Source: JAHWJX01 sp036386655 (GTDB lineage Bacteria > Pseudomonadota > Alphaproteobacteria > Caulobacterales > Caulobacteraceae). Taken from it: a stretch of 36,077 nucleotides of DNA. Each line of letters begins with the position of its first letter. Position 1 is the first letter of the stretch. The stretch covers positions 1 to 36,077 of the forward strand of contig DASVVG010000252.1 of NCBI GenBank assembly GCA_036386655.1, in the 5' to 3' direction. Shown here in pieces: positions 25,876 through 33,417 of the stretch. The notes under the pieces were generated by a model. That model made no database searches. It saw nothing but the letters and a program-made list of their open reading frames with translations, and was not told where the DNA came from. Position numbers and translations under genes: made by a program.

Positions 25876-26552
25876 GCGAGGGTAACCTTCAGCGTCTCGA
25901 GGCCGTCGATCTCGGCAGTGAGCGTCTCGCCGCGCTTCACCGGACCCACGCCCTCGGGCGTGCCGGTGAAGATCAGGTCGCCCGGCTGCAGCTCGAACGA
26001 GCGCGACAGGAAGGCGATCACCTGCGCGGGCTTCCAGATCATGTCGTCGAGGTCGGCCTCCTGCCGCGTGTCGCCGTCGATCTGCAGGCGGATGCGCCCA
26101 GACGGCGTACCCGCGTGCGCCGGCAGGATCGGGCCGATCGGGGCGGAACGGTCGAAGCCCTTGGCCACGTCCCAGGGACGGCCCTTCGCCTTGGCCTCGG
26201 CCTGGCGGTCTCGGCGGGTGAGGTCGAGCCCCACCGCGTAGCCGTAGACGTGGTCGAGCGCCTGCGCCTCGCCGATGTCGGCGCCGCCCCGCCCGACGGC
26301 GAGCACCAGCTCCACCTCGTGGTGCAGGTCGGCCGTGTCCGACGGGTAAGGGATCAGAGAGCCGCCGGGCACCACCGCGTCGGCCGGCTTGGCGAAGAAG
26401 AAGGGCGGCTCCTCGTCGGGGTTCGCGCCCATTTCGCGGGCGTGCGCGGCGTAGTTGCGACCGACGCAGTAGATGCGGTGGACGGGGAAGGCGGCGTCCT
26501 CGCCGGAGACCTGGACCACGGGACGGGGCGGCGGCTCGAAAACGTAGGTCAC
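25872..26552 (-). CDS. fumarylacetoacetate hydrolase (FAH) family protein
   Basis: The 226-residue product has the FAH/FAHD1 fold: IYCVGRNYAAHAREMG, FFFAKPADAVV, the metal-binding HHEVELVLAVG, GYAVGLDLTRRD, KGFDRSAPIGP and a C-terminal GDLIFTGTPEGVGPV. Relatives hydrolyse C-C bonds in acylpyruvates or decarboxylate oxaloacetate; the substrate here cannot be read. GTG 26550-26552 (residues VTYVFEPPPRP) is chosen because family members usually begin there; an in-frame ATG at 26618 would add 22 residues of less typical sequence. It is translationally coupled (ATGA) to the isoaspartyl peptidase gene downstream. Confidence 0.85.
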   Translation of the reverse strand: MTYVFEPPPRPVVQVSGEDAAFPVHRIYCVGRNYAAHAREMGANPDEEPPFFFAKPADAVVPGGSLIPYPSDTADLHHEVELVLAVGRGGADIGEAQALDHVYGYAVGLDLTRRDRQAEAKAKGRPWDVAKGFDRSAPIGPILPAHAGTPSGRIRLQIDGDTRQEADLDDMIWKPAQVIAFLSRSFELQPGDLIFTGTPEGVGPVKRGETLTAEIDGLETLKVTLA

Positions 26553-26642
26553 GGGTGCGGCGGCTCCGTCGAACTTTTTTGCGTGCAGATCGTGCACTTT
26601 TCGGGGTGGAACCCACATCGCAGGCGGAAGGCTCCGGCCGCC

Positions 26643-26673
26643 ATCATACGTCAGGTCGGCGGGAGGGGGACAA
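26643..26673 (-). promoter_or_regulatory. weak promoter candidate for the FAH-peptidase pair
   Basis: On the minus strand a TATGAT hexamer (26648-26643) is preceded by TTGTCC about 19 bases upstream. The spacing is long, so this is a low-confidence promoter. A start site near 26636 would leave either FAH start usable. A small inverted repeat, GTGCA-N5-TGCAC (26583-26597), lies between. Confidence 0.25.
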
Positions 26674-26745
26674 GTTCGCGGGCGCCCCGGCGCGGCCGTT
26701 GATCCCGCGGGCTAACCCGGCGCGAACCCGGTGCGCAGGCGCGGG

Positions 26746-27375
26746 TCAGGCGCTCTGCAGCAGAGCGGCGACGACGGCGGGAAGGTGGATGCCGCCGCGG
26801 CGCAGATCGTGGCCAGCGCCCTCGATCGAGATCACCCGCGTCCGCGCCGGTATCAGCGAGACGGCGGCGGCGAGTTCGGCGGACGTGGCGAAGGCATCGG
26901 CGGTCCCGTGCACGAACACCGCGGGCGTGCGCAGGCGGGGCAAGTGCTCGGTCCGGAGCTTGTCCGGCTGCTTCGGCGGATGCAGCGGATAGGACAGCAG
27001 CAGCAGGCCGTCCGCGAGGTCCGGTTCGTCGGCGGCGAGCATGCTGGCTTGCCGCCCGCCGTAAGAATGCCCACCCAGGAATATGCGGCCGGAGGCGTGC
27101 CGGCGGAGCGCGGCCGCCGCGTCCCGCAGACCCGCTTGGTCGGCGGCGGCGCTCCCGCGCGGCGGCGGCCCGGACGCGCGCGCGGCGCGGAACGCGAGGT
27201 CGCAGCGGAGCACCGTCACGCCTTCAGCGGCGAAGACGCGGGCGACCTCGACCAGCAGCGGCGCTTCGCAGTTGCTCCCCGCGCCGTGGGTCAGGATCAG
27301 ACCGTCGCGGCCTTCGCCCTCGTGAAGCCAGCCGCGGACGGCGCCGTCGTCGACCGGAACGACTCCCGCGGACAA
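26746..27375 (-). CDS. small alpha/beta hydrolase (KANL3/TEX30-like)
   Basis: The 209-residue cytosolic protein is an alpha/beta hydrolase with oxyanion-hole HGAGSN (30-35), nucleophile elbow GGHSYGG (Ser104), a probable acid Asp160 (HGTADAF) and His189 (GAGHDL). The short, cap-less layout resembles the KANL3/TEX30 dienelactone-hydrolase-like group. The start is TTG 27373-27375, only four bases after the stop of the HNH gene, so the two are probably co-translated; no better start codon is nearby. The substrate is unknown. Confidence 0.82.
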   Translation of the reverse strand: MSAGVVPVDDGAVRGWLHEGEGRDGLILTHGAGSNCEAPLLVEVARVFAAEGVTVLRCDLAFRAARASGPPPRGSAAADQAGLRDAAAALRRHASGRIFLGGHSYGGRQASMLAADEPDLADGLLLLSYPLHPPKQPDKLRTEHLPRLRTPAVFVHGTADAFATSAELAAAVSLIPARTRVISIEGAGHDLRRGGIHLPAVVAALLQSA

Positions 27376-27379
27376 CGGC

Positions 27380-27718
27380 TCAGCGGCGCCGCTTCGGGCC
27401 GTTATAGTAGGGGAAGTCGGCGACGGTGGCCCGGATCCTGGAGCGGTAGTTGCCGCCGTGCGCGCAGTAGTGACAGGCTTTGCAGATCACGACGCAGTTC
27501 TCGACCCTCGACGCCTTCAGCCGGCCGGAGTCGCTCCTTTTGGTCCCCAGCGGAGAGATGTGGTGCGCTTCCGCCGCCTCACCGAAGAAGTGCGTCTCCT
27601 GGTGCGCCGCGCCGCGCGCGGAAATGATCTCGCCGCACGACGCGCAGACGTTCTCCTGCCGTGCCAACGCGATCTTCTGCGTGGTGGTGCTGAACTCGCC
27701 TAGCCCCCGCGTTCCCAT
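27380..27718 (-). CDS. small HNH nuclease-like protein with two CxxC pairs
   Basis: The 112-residue basic protein shows a zinc-stabilised HNH pattern: C25-A-S-C28, H52-H53 (EAHHISP), N74 (ENCVVI), and C79-K-A-C82-H83, with C85 and H87 close by. This matches HNH endonuclease domains held by a zinc knuckle. The C-terminus is strongly basic (PKRRR). A purine-rich GAGGGGAG lies seven bases before ATG 27716-27718, supporting the start. It is divergent from an AlkB-type gene and immediately upstream of an alpha/beta hydrolase. It could act in DNA repair, restriction or as a toxin; none of these is shown. Confidence 0.75.
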   Translation of the reverse strand: MGTRGLGEFSTTTQKIALARQENVCASCGEIISARGAAHQETHFFGEAAEAHHISPLGTKRSDSGRLKASRVENCVVICKACHYCAHGGNYRSRIRATVADFPYYNGPKRRR

Positions 27719-27789
27719 GGCGCCGCTCCCCTCTGCCGCGCGATCAGCCTCTCACCCGATCCCATGAGTGTCGAGGGGCGCGCCGGGCG

Positions 27790-28359
27790 ATGAGATCGTC
27801 GCAGAACGACCTGTTCCACACGCCTCCGCCGGCGCCCGAGGGACTTCGACGCGTGGGCGAACTGATCTCGCCCGACGAGGAACGGGCGCTGGTGGAGACG
27901 ATCGCCGGGCTGCCGCTCAAGCCGTTCGAGTTCCGTGGGTACGAAGGAAAGCGCCGGGTCGCGTTCTTCGGCTGGCGCTACGACTTCGACGGGCGGGGCC
28001 TCGGCGAGGCGGAGCCGATCCCGGCCTTCCTGCTGCCGCTGCGGGAGAAGGCGGCCAGCTTCCTCGGCGTGCAGACGGAGGCCCTGCCGCACGTGCTGGT
28101 GACGGAGTACGCGCCGGGCGCGCCCATCGGCTGGCATCGCGACCGGCCGGAGTTCGGCGACGTCGTCGGGGTGTCGCTGCTGTCCCCGTGCACCTTCCGC
28201 CTGAGGCGGCGCAAGGGAACGGGGTGGGAGCGCCACAGCTTCATCGCCGAGCCCCGCGCGGCCTACGCGCTACAGGGGCCGGCGCGGAGCGAGTGGGAGC
28301 ACAGCATCCCGGCGGTGGCGGCGCTGCGCTATTCCGTGACGTTCCGGACGCTTCGGTGA
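27790..28359 (+). CDS. AlkB-type 2-oxoglutarate/Fe(II) dioxygenase
   Basis: The 189-residue enzyme belongs to the AlkB superfamily, which removes methyl groups oxidatively from alkylated DNA or RNA bases. The iron ligands H116-x-D118 (GWHRD) and H171 are present, as is the 2-oxoglutarate-binding R180-x-S-x-T-x-R186. The substrate-facing segment LVTEYAPGAPIGWH fits the family. It is shorter than E. coli AlkB (216 residues) and may act on DNA, RNA or protein. It starts at ATG 27790, 71 bases from the divergent HNH gene, and converges on the 58-residue SOS gene. No LexA box is seen at its own promoter. Confidence 0.88.
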   Translation: MRSSQNDLFHTPPPAPEGLRRVGELISPDEERALVETIAGLPLKPFEFRGYEGKRRVAFFGWRYDFDGRGLGEAEPIPAFLLPLREKAASFLGVQTEALPHVLVTEYAPGAPIGWHRDRPEFGDVVGVSLLSPCTFRLRRRKGTGWERHSFIAEPRAAYALQGPARSEWEHSIPAVAALRYSVTFRTLR

Positions 28360-28403
28360 AGGTCGCCGCGGCGGCGCCTTGACTGGGCACAAGCTAGAGC
28401 GGG

Positions 28404-28580
28404 CTAGCCGTTCCGCATGAGCCCCTCGATCTCCTCCCAGGCCCGGCGAGCCATGCTGCGCCGCTTCTCGCGCTTCTGGTCCGGCGGCAGCTTGGTGGCG
28501 GCCAGGCGCTCGCCCTGGATGATCAGGCGCTCGCACGTGTACTCGCCGCTATCCTTGCGCATCTGGGAAGGCGTGGTCAT
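28404..28580 (-). CDS. 58-residue protein under LexA control, unknown function
   Basis: A short frame runs from ATG 28578-28580 to TAG 28404-28406. The product is soluble, highly charged and predicted helical: MTTPSQMRKDSGEYTCERL, then a basic middle (PPDQKREKRRSMARRAW) and an acidic end (EEIEGLMRNG). One cysteine (residue 16) and no membrane segment are present, so it is unlike the membrane-bound SOS division inhibitor SidA of Caulobacter. Third-position GC is high, supporting coding. A near-perfect LexA-controlled promoter ends 13 bases upstream. Ribosome-site evidence is weak (AGGCGG directly before ATG), so a short-leader or leaderless mRNA is possible. Confidence 0.7.
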   Translation of the reverse strand: MTTPSQMRKDSGEYTCERLIIQGERLAATKLPPDQKREKRRSMARRAWEEIEGLMRNG

Positions 28581-28593
28581 CCGCCTGTTGTGC

Positions 28594-28614
28594 GTTCCCC
28601 TTATGTTCTGTCAA
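28594..28614 (-). promoter_or_regulatory. LexA-regulated promoter of the 58-residue gene
   Basis: The plus strand reads GTTC (28594-28597), seven bases, GTTC (28605-28608), a perfect LexA box. On the minus strand a consensus -35 TTGACA (28614-28609) directly abuts it, so the box fills the -35/-10 spacer. The box ends 13 bases before ATG 28580, almost as in imuA (14 bases). Confidence 0.85.
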
Positions 28615-28658
28615 CCACGAGGGGCGCGGAAGCTGTGGATCAGCGGCCCTGCCGCAGG

Positions 28659-30452
28659 TCAGCTGCGAGCGGCCGCGAGGTCTTCGTTCCGCAGGACGGC
28701 GGAGATGGTGCAGACCACGCCGGCCGGCGCGTAGTCGAGCGCGACCTCGCCGCCCAGCTCGGCCGCCAGGCCGCGGCCGACCAGGCGCGAGCCGAAGCCG
28801 CGGCGAGACGGCGGGCGGACCTCGGGCCCGCCGCTCTCTTCCCAGCGCAGTTCGATCCGGCGCCCGTCCGGGACGAAGGCGAGGGTCCAGCCGACCCGAA
28901 CACGGCCCTCGGGGCCGGACCATGCGCCGTGCTTCGAGGCGTTGGCGCCGAGCTCGTGCAGCGCCATCGCGAGGCTGACGGCGGTTTTCGGCGTCAGCCG
29001 GTGGTCAGGCCCTTCGATGACGAGCCGGTCGGCGCGCTCGGGGGCGAACGGTCCCGAGAGCGCCGACTGCACGACCTGCTGCAGCGACGCGCCCTCCCAG
29101 TTCTCCTCGGTGAGGAGGTCGTGGGCGGTGGAGAGCGCGCCCAGCCGGCTCTCGAAGCGGGCGCGGGCCTCGGCGGACGAGGTGTCCTCGCGGAAGGTCT
29201 GCACCGAGAGCGCCTGGACGATCGCCAGGGTGTTCTTCACCCGGTGGTTCAGCTCGTCCGTGAGCAGGCGGCGGCGCTGCTCGGCCTGGCGCTGATCGGT
29301 GACGTCGATCTGCAGCCCGTCCCAGATGGTGCCGCCTCCTGGCATCCGGCGCGGCGCGGAGATCAGGCGGAACCAGCGGCTGCGGCCGTCCGCGAGCACG
29401 AAGCGGCACTCCACGTCGAACGGCGTCAGATCCACCGTACAGCGCGCCTCGATGGCGCCGACGCGCTCCCGCTCCTCGGGCGCGATGAGGCCATAGAGCG
29501 CGGCGGCGTCCTCGATCACCGCCGACGCGGGCACGCCGTTCAGCTCCTCGCAGCGGCCCGAGACGTAGAGGAAACGGCGGTCGAGGCCGTCCTCCGGCAC
29601 CGCGATCTGGTAGATCATCGCCGACGGCAGGTTGTCGCTGAGCGTGCGCAGCCGGGCCTCGCTGTCGCGCAGCGCGTCCTCGGCGCGACGACGGTCGGTC
29701 ACGTCGATGTTGACGCCGATCATCTGCTCCGCCTCGCCAGCGGCGTCGTAGAGGATGCGCGCGGAGCCCTCGATCTGGCGCACCTCCCCGTCGGGCCGGA
29801 CGACGCGGAAGGCGAAATCCACGGTGTCGTCGCCCGCGGCCATGGCGTCGCCCAGCCGCTCGCGCGTGACAGCGAGGTCGTCGGGGTGCACGCGGGCTGA
29901 CCAGGCCTCGATGGTGCCTCCGAACGCCCCGGGCTCCAGCCCGAACAGGCGCTGCTCCTGCTCGCTCCAGACCAGGCGGCCGGTCTTCACCGACCAGTCG
30001 AACACGCCGATCCCGTGGGCGCGGGCGGCGAGGTCGAAGCGGCGCTCGCTTTCGGCCAGGGCGAGCTCGACCTCCTTGCGGTCGGTGACGTCGCGGCTGG
30101 TGCCGAAGAGGGCCAGCGCGCGGCCGGTGTCGTCGCGGACCACGCGGCCGTGGCCGAGGACCCAGCGAACCGCGCCGTCGGGGCCGACGGTGCGGTGCTC
30201 GAGCTCGAACCGGTCGCGGGCGCGATCCTTCAGCGCCTCGTCGAGCAGGGCGATGACGCTGTCGCGGTCGTCGGGGTGGAGGCCGGTCTGGAAGGTCTCG
30301 ACGGTCGTCTCGGCGTCGGGCGGGAGGCCGTAGAGCGCCTTCGTGCGGGCGTCCCACTCTAGGGTTCTATCCACGACGTCGAAGCGCCACAGGCCGAGGC
30401 CGGCGACGTCGACCGCCATGCGCAGGCGCTCCGTCTCCGGGTCTTCAGCCAA
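28659..30452 (-). CDS. PAS-domain HWE-family sensor histidine kinase
   Basis: The 597-residue cytosolic kinase has three PAS/PAC units (about 8-128, 133-257, 262-388) and an HWE-type kinase core: His403 in ELNHRVKNTLAIVQ, the N box ALHELGANASKHGA, and the RWEESGGP motif giving the family its name. No membrane segment, receiver domain or partner regulator is present. In alphaproteobacteria such kinases often feed the general stress response or light/redox sensing, but no flavin-binding LOV motif is obvious. The start is TTG 30450-30452, overlapping the nadE stop by eight bases; ATG 30419, with GGAG nine bases upstream, is a plausible alternative. Confidence 0.88.
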   Translation of the reverse strand: MAEDPETERLRMAVDVAGLGLWRFDVVDRTLEWDARTKALYGLPPDAETTVETFQTGLHPDDRDSVIALLDEALKDRARDRFELEHRTVGPDGAVRWVLGHGRVVRDDTGRALALFGTSRDVTDRKEVELALAESERRFDLAARAHGIGVFDWSVKTGRLVWSEQEQRLFGLEPGAFGGTIEAWSARVHPDDLAVTRERLGDAMAAGDDTVDFAFRVVRPDGEVRQIEGSARILYDAAGEAEQMIGVNIDVTDRRRAEDALRDSEARLRTLSDNLPSAMIYQIAVPEDGLDRRFLYVSGRCEELNGVPASAVIEDAAALYGLIAPEERERVGAIEARCTVDLTPFDVECRFVLADGRSRWFRLISAPRRMPGGGTIWDGLQIDVTDQRQAEQRRRLLTDELNHRVKNTLAIVQALSVQTFREDTSSAEARARFESRLGALSTAHDLLTEENWEGASLQQVVQSALSGPFAPERADRLVIEGPDHRLTPKTAVSLAMALHELGANASKHGAWSGPEGRVRVGWTLAFVPDGRRIELRWEESGGPEVRPPSRRGFGSRLVGRGLAAELGGEVALDYAPAGVVCTISAVLRNEDLAAARS

Positions 30453-32508
30453 CGGGATCGCTCGCGCCGCCGTCCGGCACGTTCCGCTCCAGCTCCTCCA
30501 GCCAGACGCGTGGCGAGGCGTCCGAGGGCATGCGCCAGTCGCCGCGGGGCGAGAGGCTGCCGCCGGAGCTGATCTTAGGGCCGTTCGGGAGAGCCGAGCG
30601 TTTGAACTGGTTCGCGAAGAAGCGACGCAGGAAGAGCTCCAGCCAGCGCTTGATCTCGGGCAGGTCGTACGCCCGGCGGGCCGCGTCGCCGATGTTGACC
30701 GGCCAGGCGCCGGCGGAGGCGTCGCGCCACGCGTTCCAGGACAGGTAGGCGATCTTCGACGGCCGGAAGCCGAAGCGGGTCAGGTAGTAGAGGTTGAAGT
30801 CCTGCAGGGCGTAGGGGCCGACCGATGCCTCGGTGGACTGGGCGGTCTCGCCCGGGATCAGCTCGGGGGAGATTTCCGCTTCGACGATGTCGCGCAACAG
30901 CGTGGACGTCGTGTCGTCCACCTCGTCGGAGGCGGCGACGAAGCGGATCAGGTGCTGGATCAGGGTCTTCGAGACGCCGCCGTTGACGTTGTAGTGGCTC
31001 ATGTGGTCGCCGACGCCGTAGGTGGCCCAGCCGAGGCCCAGCTCGGAGAGGTCGCCGGTGCCCACGACCAGCCCCCGGTGCTGGTTGGCGAGGCGGAACA
31101 GGTAGTCGGTTCTGAGGCCGGCCTGCACGTTCTCGAAGGTGACGTCGTGGACCGGCTCCCCCTTCGCGTAGGGATGGCCGAGGTCGGCGAGCAGCTGCTG
31201 GGCGGCCGGCTTGATGTCGATCTCGCGGGCGGTGACACCCATCGCGTTCATCAGGCCCCAGGCGCGGCTCTTCGTCGTGTCGGTGGTGGCGAACCCCGGC
31301 ATGGTGAAGGCGAAGATGTTGGCGCGCGGCAGGTTCAGCGCGTCCATCGCCTTGGCGGCCACGATCAGGGCCTGGGTGGAGTCGAGGCCGCCGGAGACGC
31401 CGATCACCAGGTTCTGGATGCCCGTCGCCTTGAGCCGCTCGGCCAGGCCCTGGACCTGGATGTGGTAGGCCTCCCAGCAGGTCTCGGCCAGCTTCGCCGG
31501 GTCCGACGGCACGTAGGGGAAGCGCTCGATTCCGCGGGCGAGGTCGAGTTCGCCTTCGGGCGGTTCGTAGTCGTACTCGATGACCTGGAAGGGCTCGCGG
31601 TTGCGCACCGCCTCGGCCTGGGCGTCGGCCATGGTGCCCATGCGCATGCGCTCCTGGCGGATGCGGCCGAGGTCCACGTCGGCGTAGCAGAGCGTGCTGT
31701 CGGGCATGAACCGCTTGGTCTCGGTCAGCAGCTTGCCGACCTCGTAGATCGCGGCGTGGCCGTCCCAGGCGAGGTCGGTGGTGCTCTCGCCGGGGCCGCT
31801 GGCGGAGTAGGCGTAGGCGGCGACCGCCCGGTAAGACTGGCTGGCGCAGAGCAGGCGTCGGTCGTCCACCTTGCCGATGACCACGTTGCTGGCGGAGAGG
31901 TTGATCAGCACCTCGGCTCCGGCGAGGGCGCCGAGCGTCGACGGCGGGCTGGCGACCCAGAAGTCCTCGCAGATCTCCACATGGAAGGTGAAGCCGGCGG
32001 GCCCGGCGGCGCGGAAGAGGAGGTCGCGGCCGAAGGGGACGAGCCGGCCCGCGACGTCGATCTCGCGCTGGTAGACCTCGGCGCCCGAGGTGAACCAGCG
32101 GCGCTCGTAGAACTCGCGGTAGTTGGGCAGGTGGATCTTGGGGACCACGCCCAGGATCTCGCCGTCGGAGATCACCACGGCGCAGTTGTAGAGGCGGCCG
32201 CCGTCCATCAGCGGCGCGCCCACGACGAAGGTGGGGAAGACGCCCTTGCTGGCCTCGACGAGGCGCTCGATGCCGACGTGGACGGCCTCCAGCAGGGCGT
32301 CCTGCAGCAGCAGGTCGTCGATGGCGTAGGCGCTGATCCCGAGCTCCGGGAAGGCCAGCAGCGCGATATTCTGCTCGGCCGCCCGCTTCAGCAGCTCGAT
32401 GGTGCGGTCGGTGTTGTAGACCGGGTCCGCCGGCTCGATCCGGGGCACGCAGACCCCCACCCGAACGAAGTCGTGAGCGTAGGGGGTGAAGAAGGGGCGG
32501 CTCGCCAT
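30445..32508 (-). CDS. nadE: glutamine-dependent NAD+ synthetase
   Basis: The 687-residue two-domain enzyme makes NAD+ from deamido-NAD+, ATP and glutamine. The N-terminal nitrilase-type glutaminase has the Glu55/Lys124/Cys180 triad (AFPELG, VVPKIHLPNY, VEICEDFW). The C-terminal synthetase has the ATP-pyrophosphatase loop GVSGGLDST (about 369-377), followed by GTGDLSELGLGW. Length matches the long bacterial form, so ammonia can be channelled internally. The start is ATG 32506-32508 (MASRPFFTPY). It follows ppk2 by 51 bases and overlaps or closely precedes the HWE kinase. Confidence 0.95.
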   Translation of the reverse strand: MASRPFFTPYAHDFVRVGVCVPRIEPADPVYNTDRTIELLKRAAEQNIALLAFPELGISAYAIDDLLLQDALLEAVHVGIERLVEASKGVFPTFVVGAPLMDGGRLYNCAVVISDGEILGVVPKIHLPNYREFYERRWFTSGAEVYQREIDVAGRLVPFGRDLLFRAAGPAGFTFHVEICEDFWVASPPSTLGALAGAEVLINLSASNVVIGKVDDRRLLCASQSYRAVAAYAYSASGPGESTTDLAWDGHAAIYEVGKLLTETKRFMPDSTLCYADVDLGRIRQERMRMGTMADAQAEAVRNREPFQVIEYDYEPPEGELDLARGIERFPYVPSDPAKLAETCWEAYHIQVQGLAERLKATGIQNLVIGVSGGLDSTQALIVAAKAMDALNLPRANIFAFTMPGFATTDTTKSRAWGLMNAMGVTAREIDIKPAAQQLLADLGHPYAKGEPVHDVTFENVQAGLRTDYLFRLANQHRGLVVGTGDLSELGLGWATYGVGDHMSHYNVNGGVSKTLIQHLIRFVAASDEVDDTTSTLLRDIVEAEISPELIPGETAQSTEASVGPYALQDFNLYYLTRFGFRPSKIAYLSWNAWRDASAGAWPVNIGDAARRAYDLPEIKRWLELFLRRFFANQFKRSALPNGPKISSGGSLSPRGDWRMPSDASPRVWLEELERNVPDGGASDPVG

Positions 32509-32559
32509 AAGCCGGTTATAGGCAAGGAGCGGGCCGGGGGCGAACCCGCGGGACAAGGA

Positions 32560-33318
32560 TCAGGGGGCTAGGCGGCCGTCGGTGAGGGCGCTCGCCTCGA
32601 AGGCGAACAGCGCCTCCGGGTCGGCGGGGGCTACGTCTGAGGAGAGGCCGGGCGCGCCGACCTGGCGGAGCAGGTCGCGGACCACGTTGAGGCGGGTCTG
32701 CCCCTTGTCGTCGGCCCGCACGCACCACCAGGGGGCGATCGCCGTGTGGGTGCGCATCAGCATCTCGTCGCGCGCGGCGGAGTAGTCGTCCCACTTCTCC
32801 TGGGCGGCGGCGTCCAGGGCGCTGACCTTGAGCCGCTTGAGCGGGTCGGAGCGGCGGCGGTCGAGGCGGCGCGCCTGCTCGGGCTTGGAGATGTCCAGCC
32901 AGTACTTGATCAGGGTGATGCCGGAGGCGACGAGCATGCGCTCGAACACGGGCGCGTCGTCGAGGAAGCGCTCCTGCTCCTCCGGCGTAGAGAACCCCAT
33001 CACCCGCTCGACCCCGCCGCGGTTGTACCAGGAGCGGTTGAAGATCACCCACTCGCCGGCCGCCGGGAGGCGCGCGACATAGCGCTGGAAGTACCACTCG
33101 GTGCGTTCGCGGTCCGACGGCTTGGGCAGCGCCGCCACGCGGGTGGCCCGCAGCGACAGGTGCTCCGTGATGCGGCGGATGACGCCGTCCTTGCCGGCGG
33201 CGTCGCGGCCCTCGAACACCACCACGATCCGGCGGCCGCTTTCGATGCCGGCGATCTGGCTGCTGACGAGCTCCACCTGGAGGTCGTGCAGCGCGTCGTC
33301 GTCCTTCTTGGATGCCAT
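32560..33318 (-). CDS. ppk2: polyphosphate kinase 2 family protein
   Basis: The 252-residue protein is a PPK2 enzyme, which transfers phosphate between polyphosphate and nucleotides. It has the Walker A loop GRDAAGKDG (37-45), the Walker B-type FNRSWYNRGGVERVMGF (93-109), the lid segment RRLDRRRSDPLKRLKVS, and the IAPWWCVRADDKGQTRLN region. Size and a single domain suggest the one-domain class I type acting on NDPs; the exact nucleotide preference cannot be read. It is the first gene of a tandem set with nadE and a histidine kinase and is divergent from rimO. Confidence 0.92.
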   Translation of the reverse strand: MASKKDDDALHDLQVELVSSQIAGIESGRRIVVVFEGRDAAGKDGVIRRITEHLSLRATRVAALPKPSDRERTEWYFQRYVARLPAAGEWVIFNRSWYNRGGVERVMGFSTPEEQERFLDDAPVFERMLVASGITLIKYWLDISKPEQARRLDRRRSDPLKRLKVSALDAAAQEKWDDYSAARDEMLMRTHTAIAPWWCVRADDKGQTRLNVVRDLLRQVGAPGLSSDVAPADPEALFAFEASALTDGRLAP

Positions 33319-33417
33319 CGGCGACCATAGGCCGGCCGGGGGCTCACACCTAACGAGGCCGGGCGCGGCGCCGCAGCCCCTCCCGAAGAGGGCCTTTCCG
33401 GGCTACATGGCGCCCGG

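Noticed and set aside
27719..27789. SOS control of the AlkB-type gene from its own promoter
   Set aside because: No GTTC-N7-GTTC or its complement is present in the gap. The LexA box at 28594-28608 lies at the far side and faces the 58-residue gene.
30343..32571. A 742-codon plus-strand frame opposite nadE
   Set aside because: Val/Gly/Glu/Asp-rich shadow of a well-supported nadE; no domain recognised.
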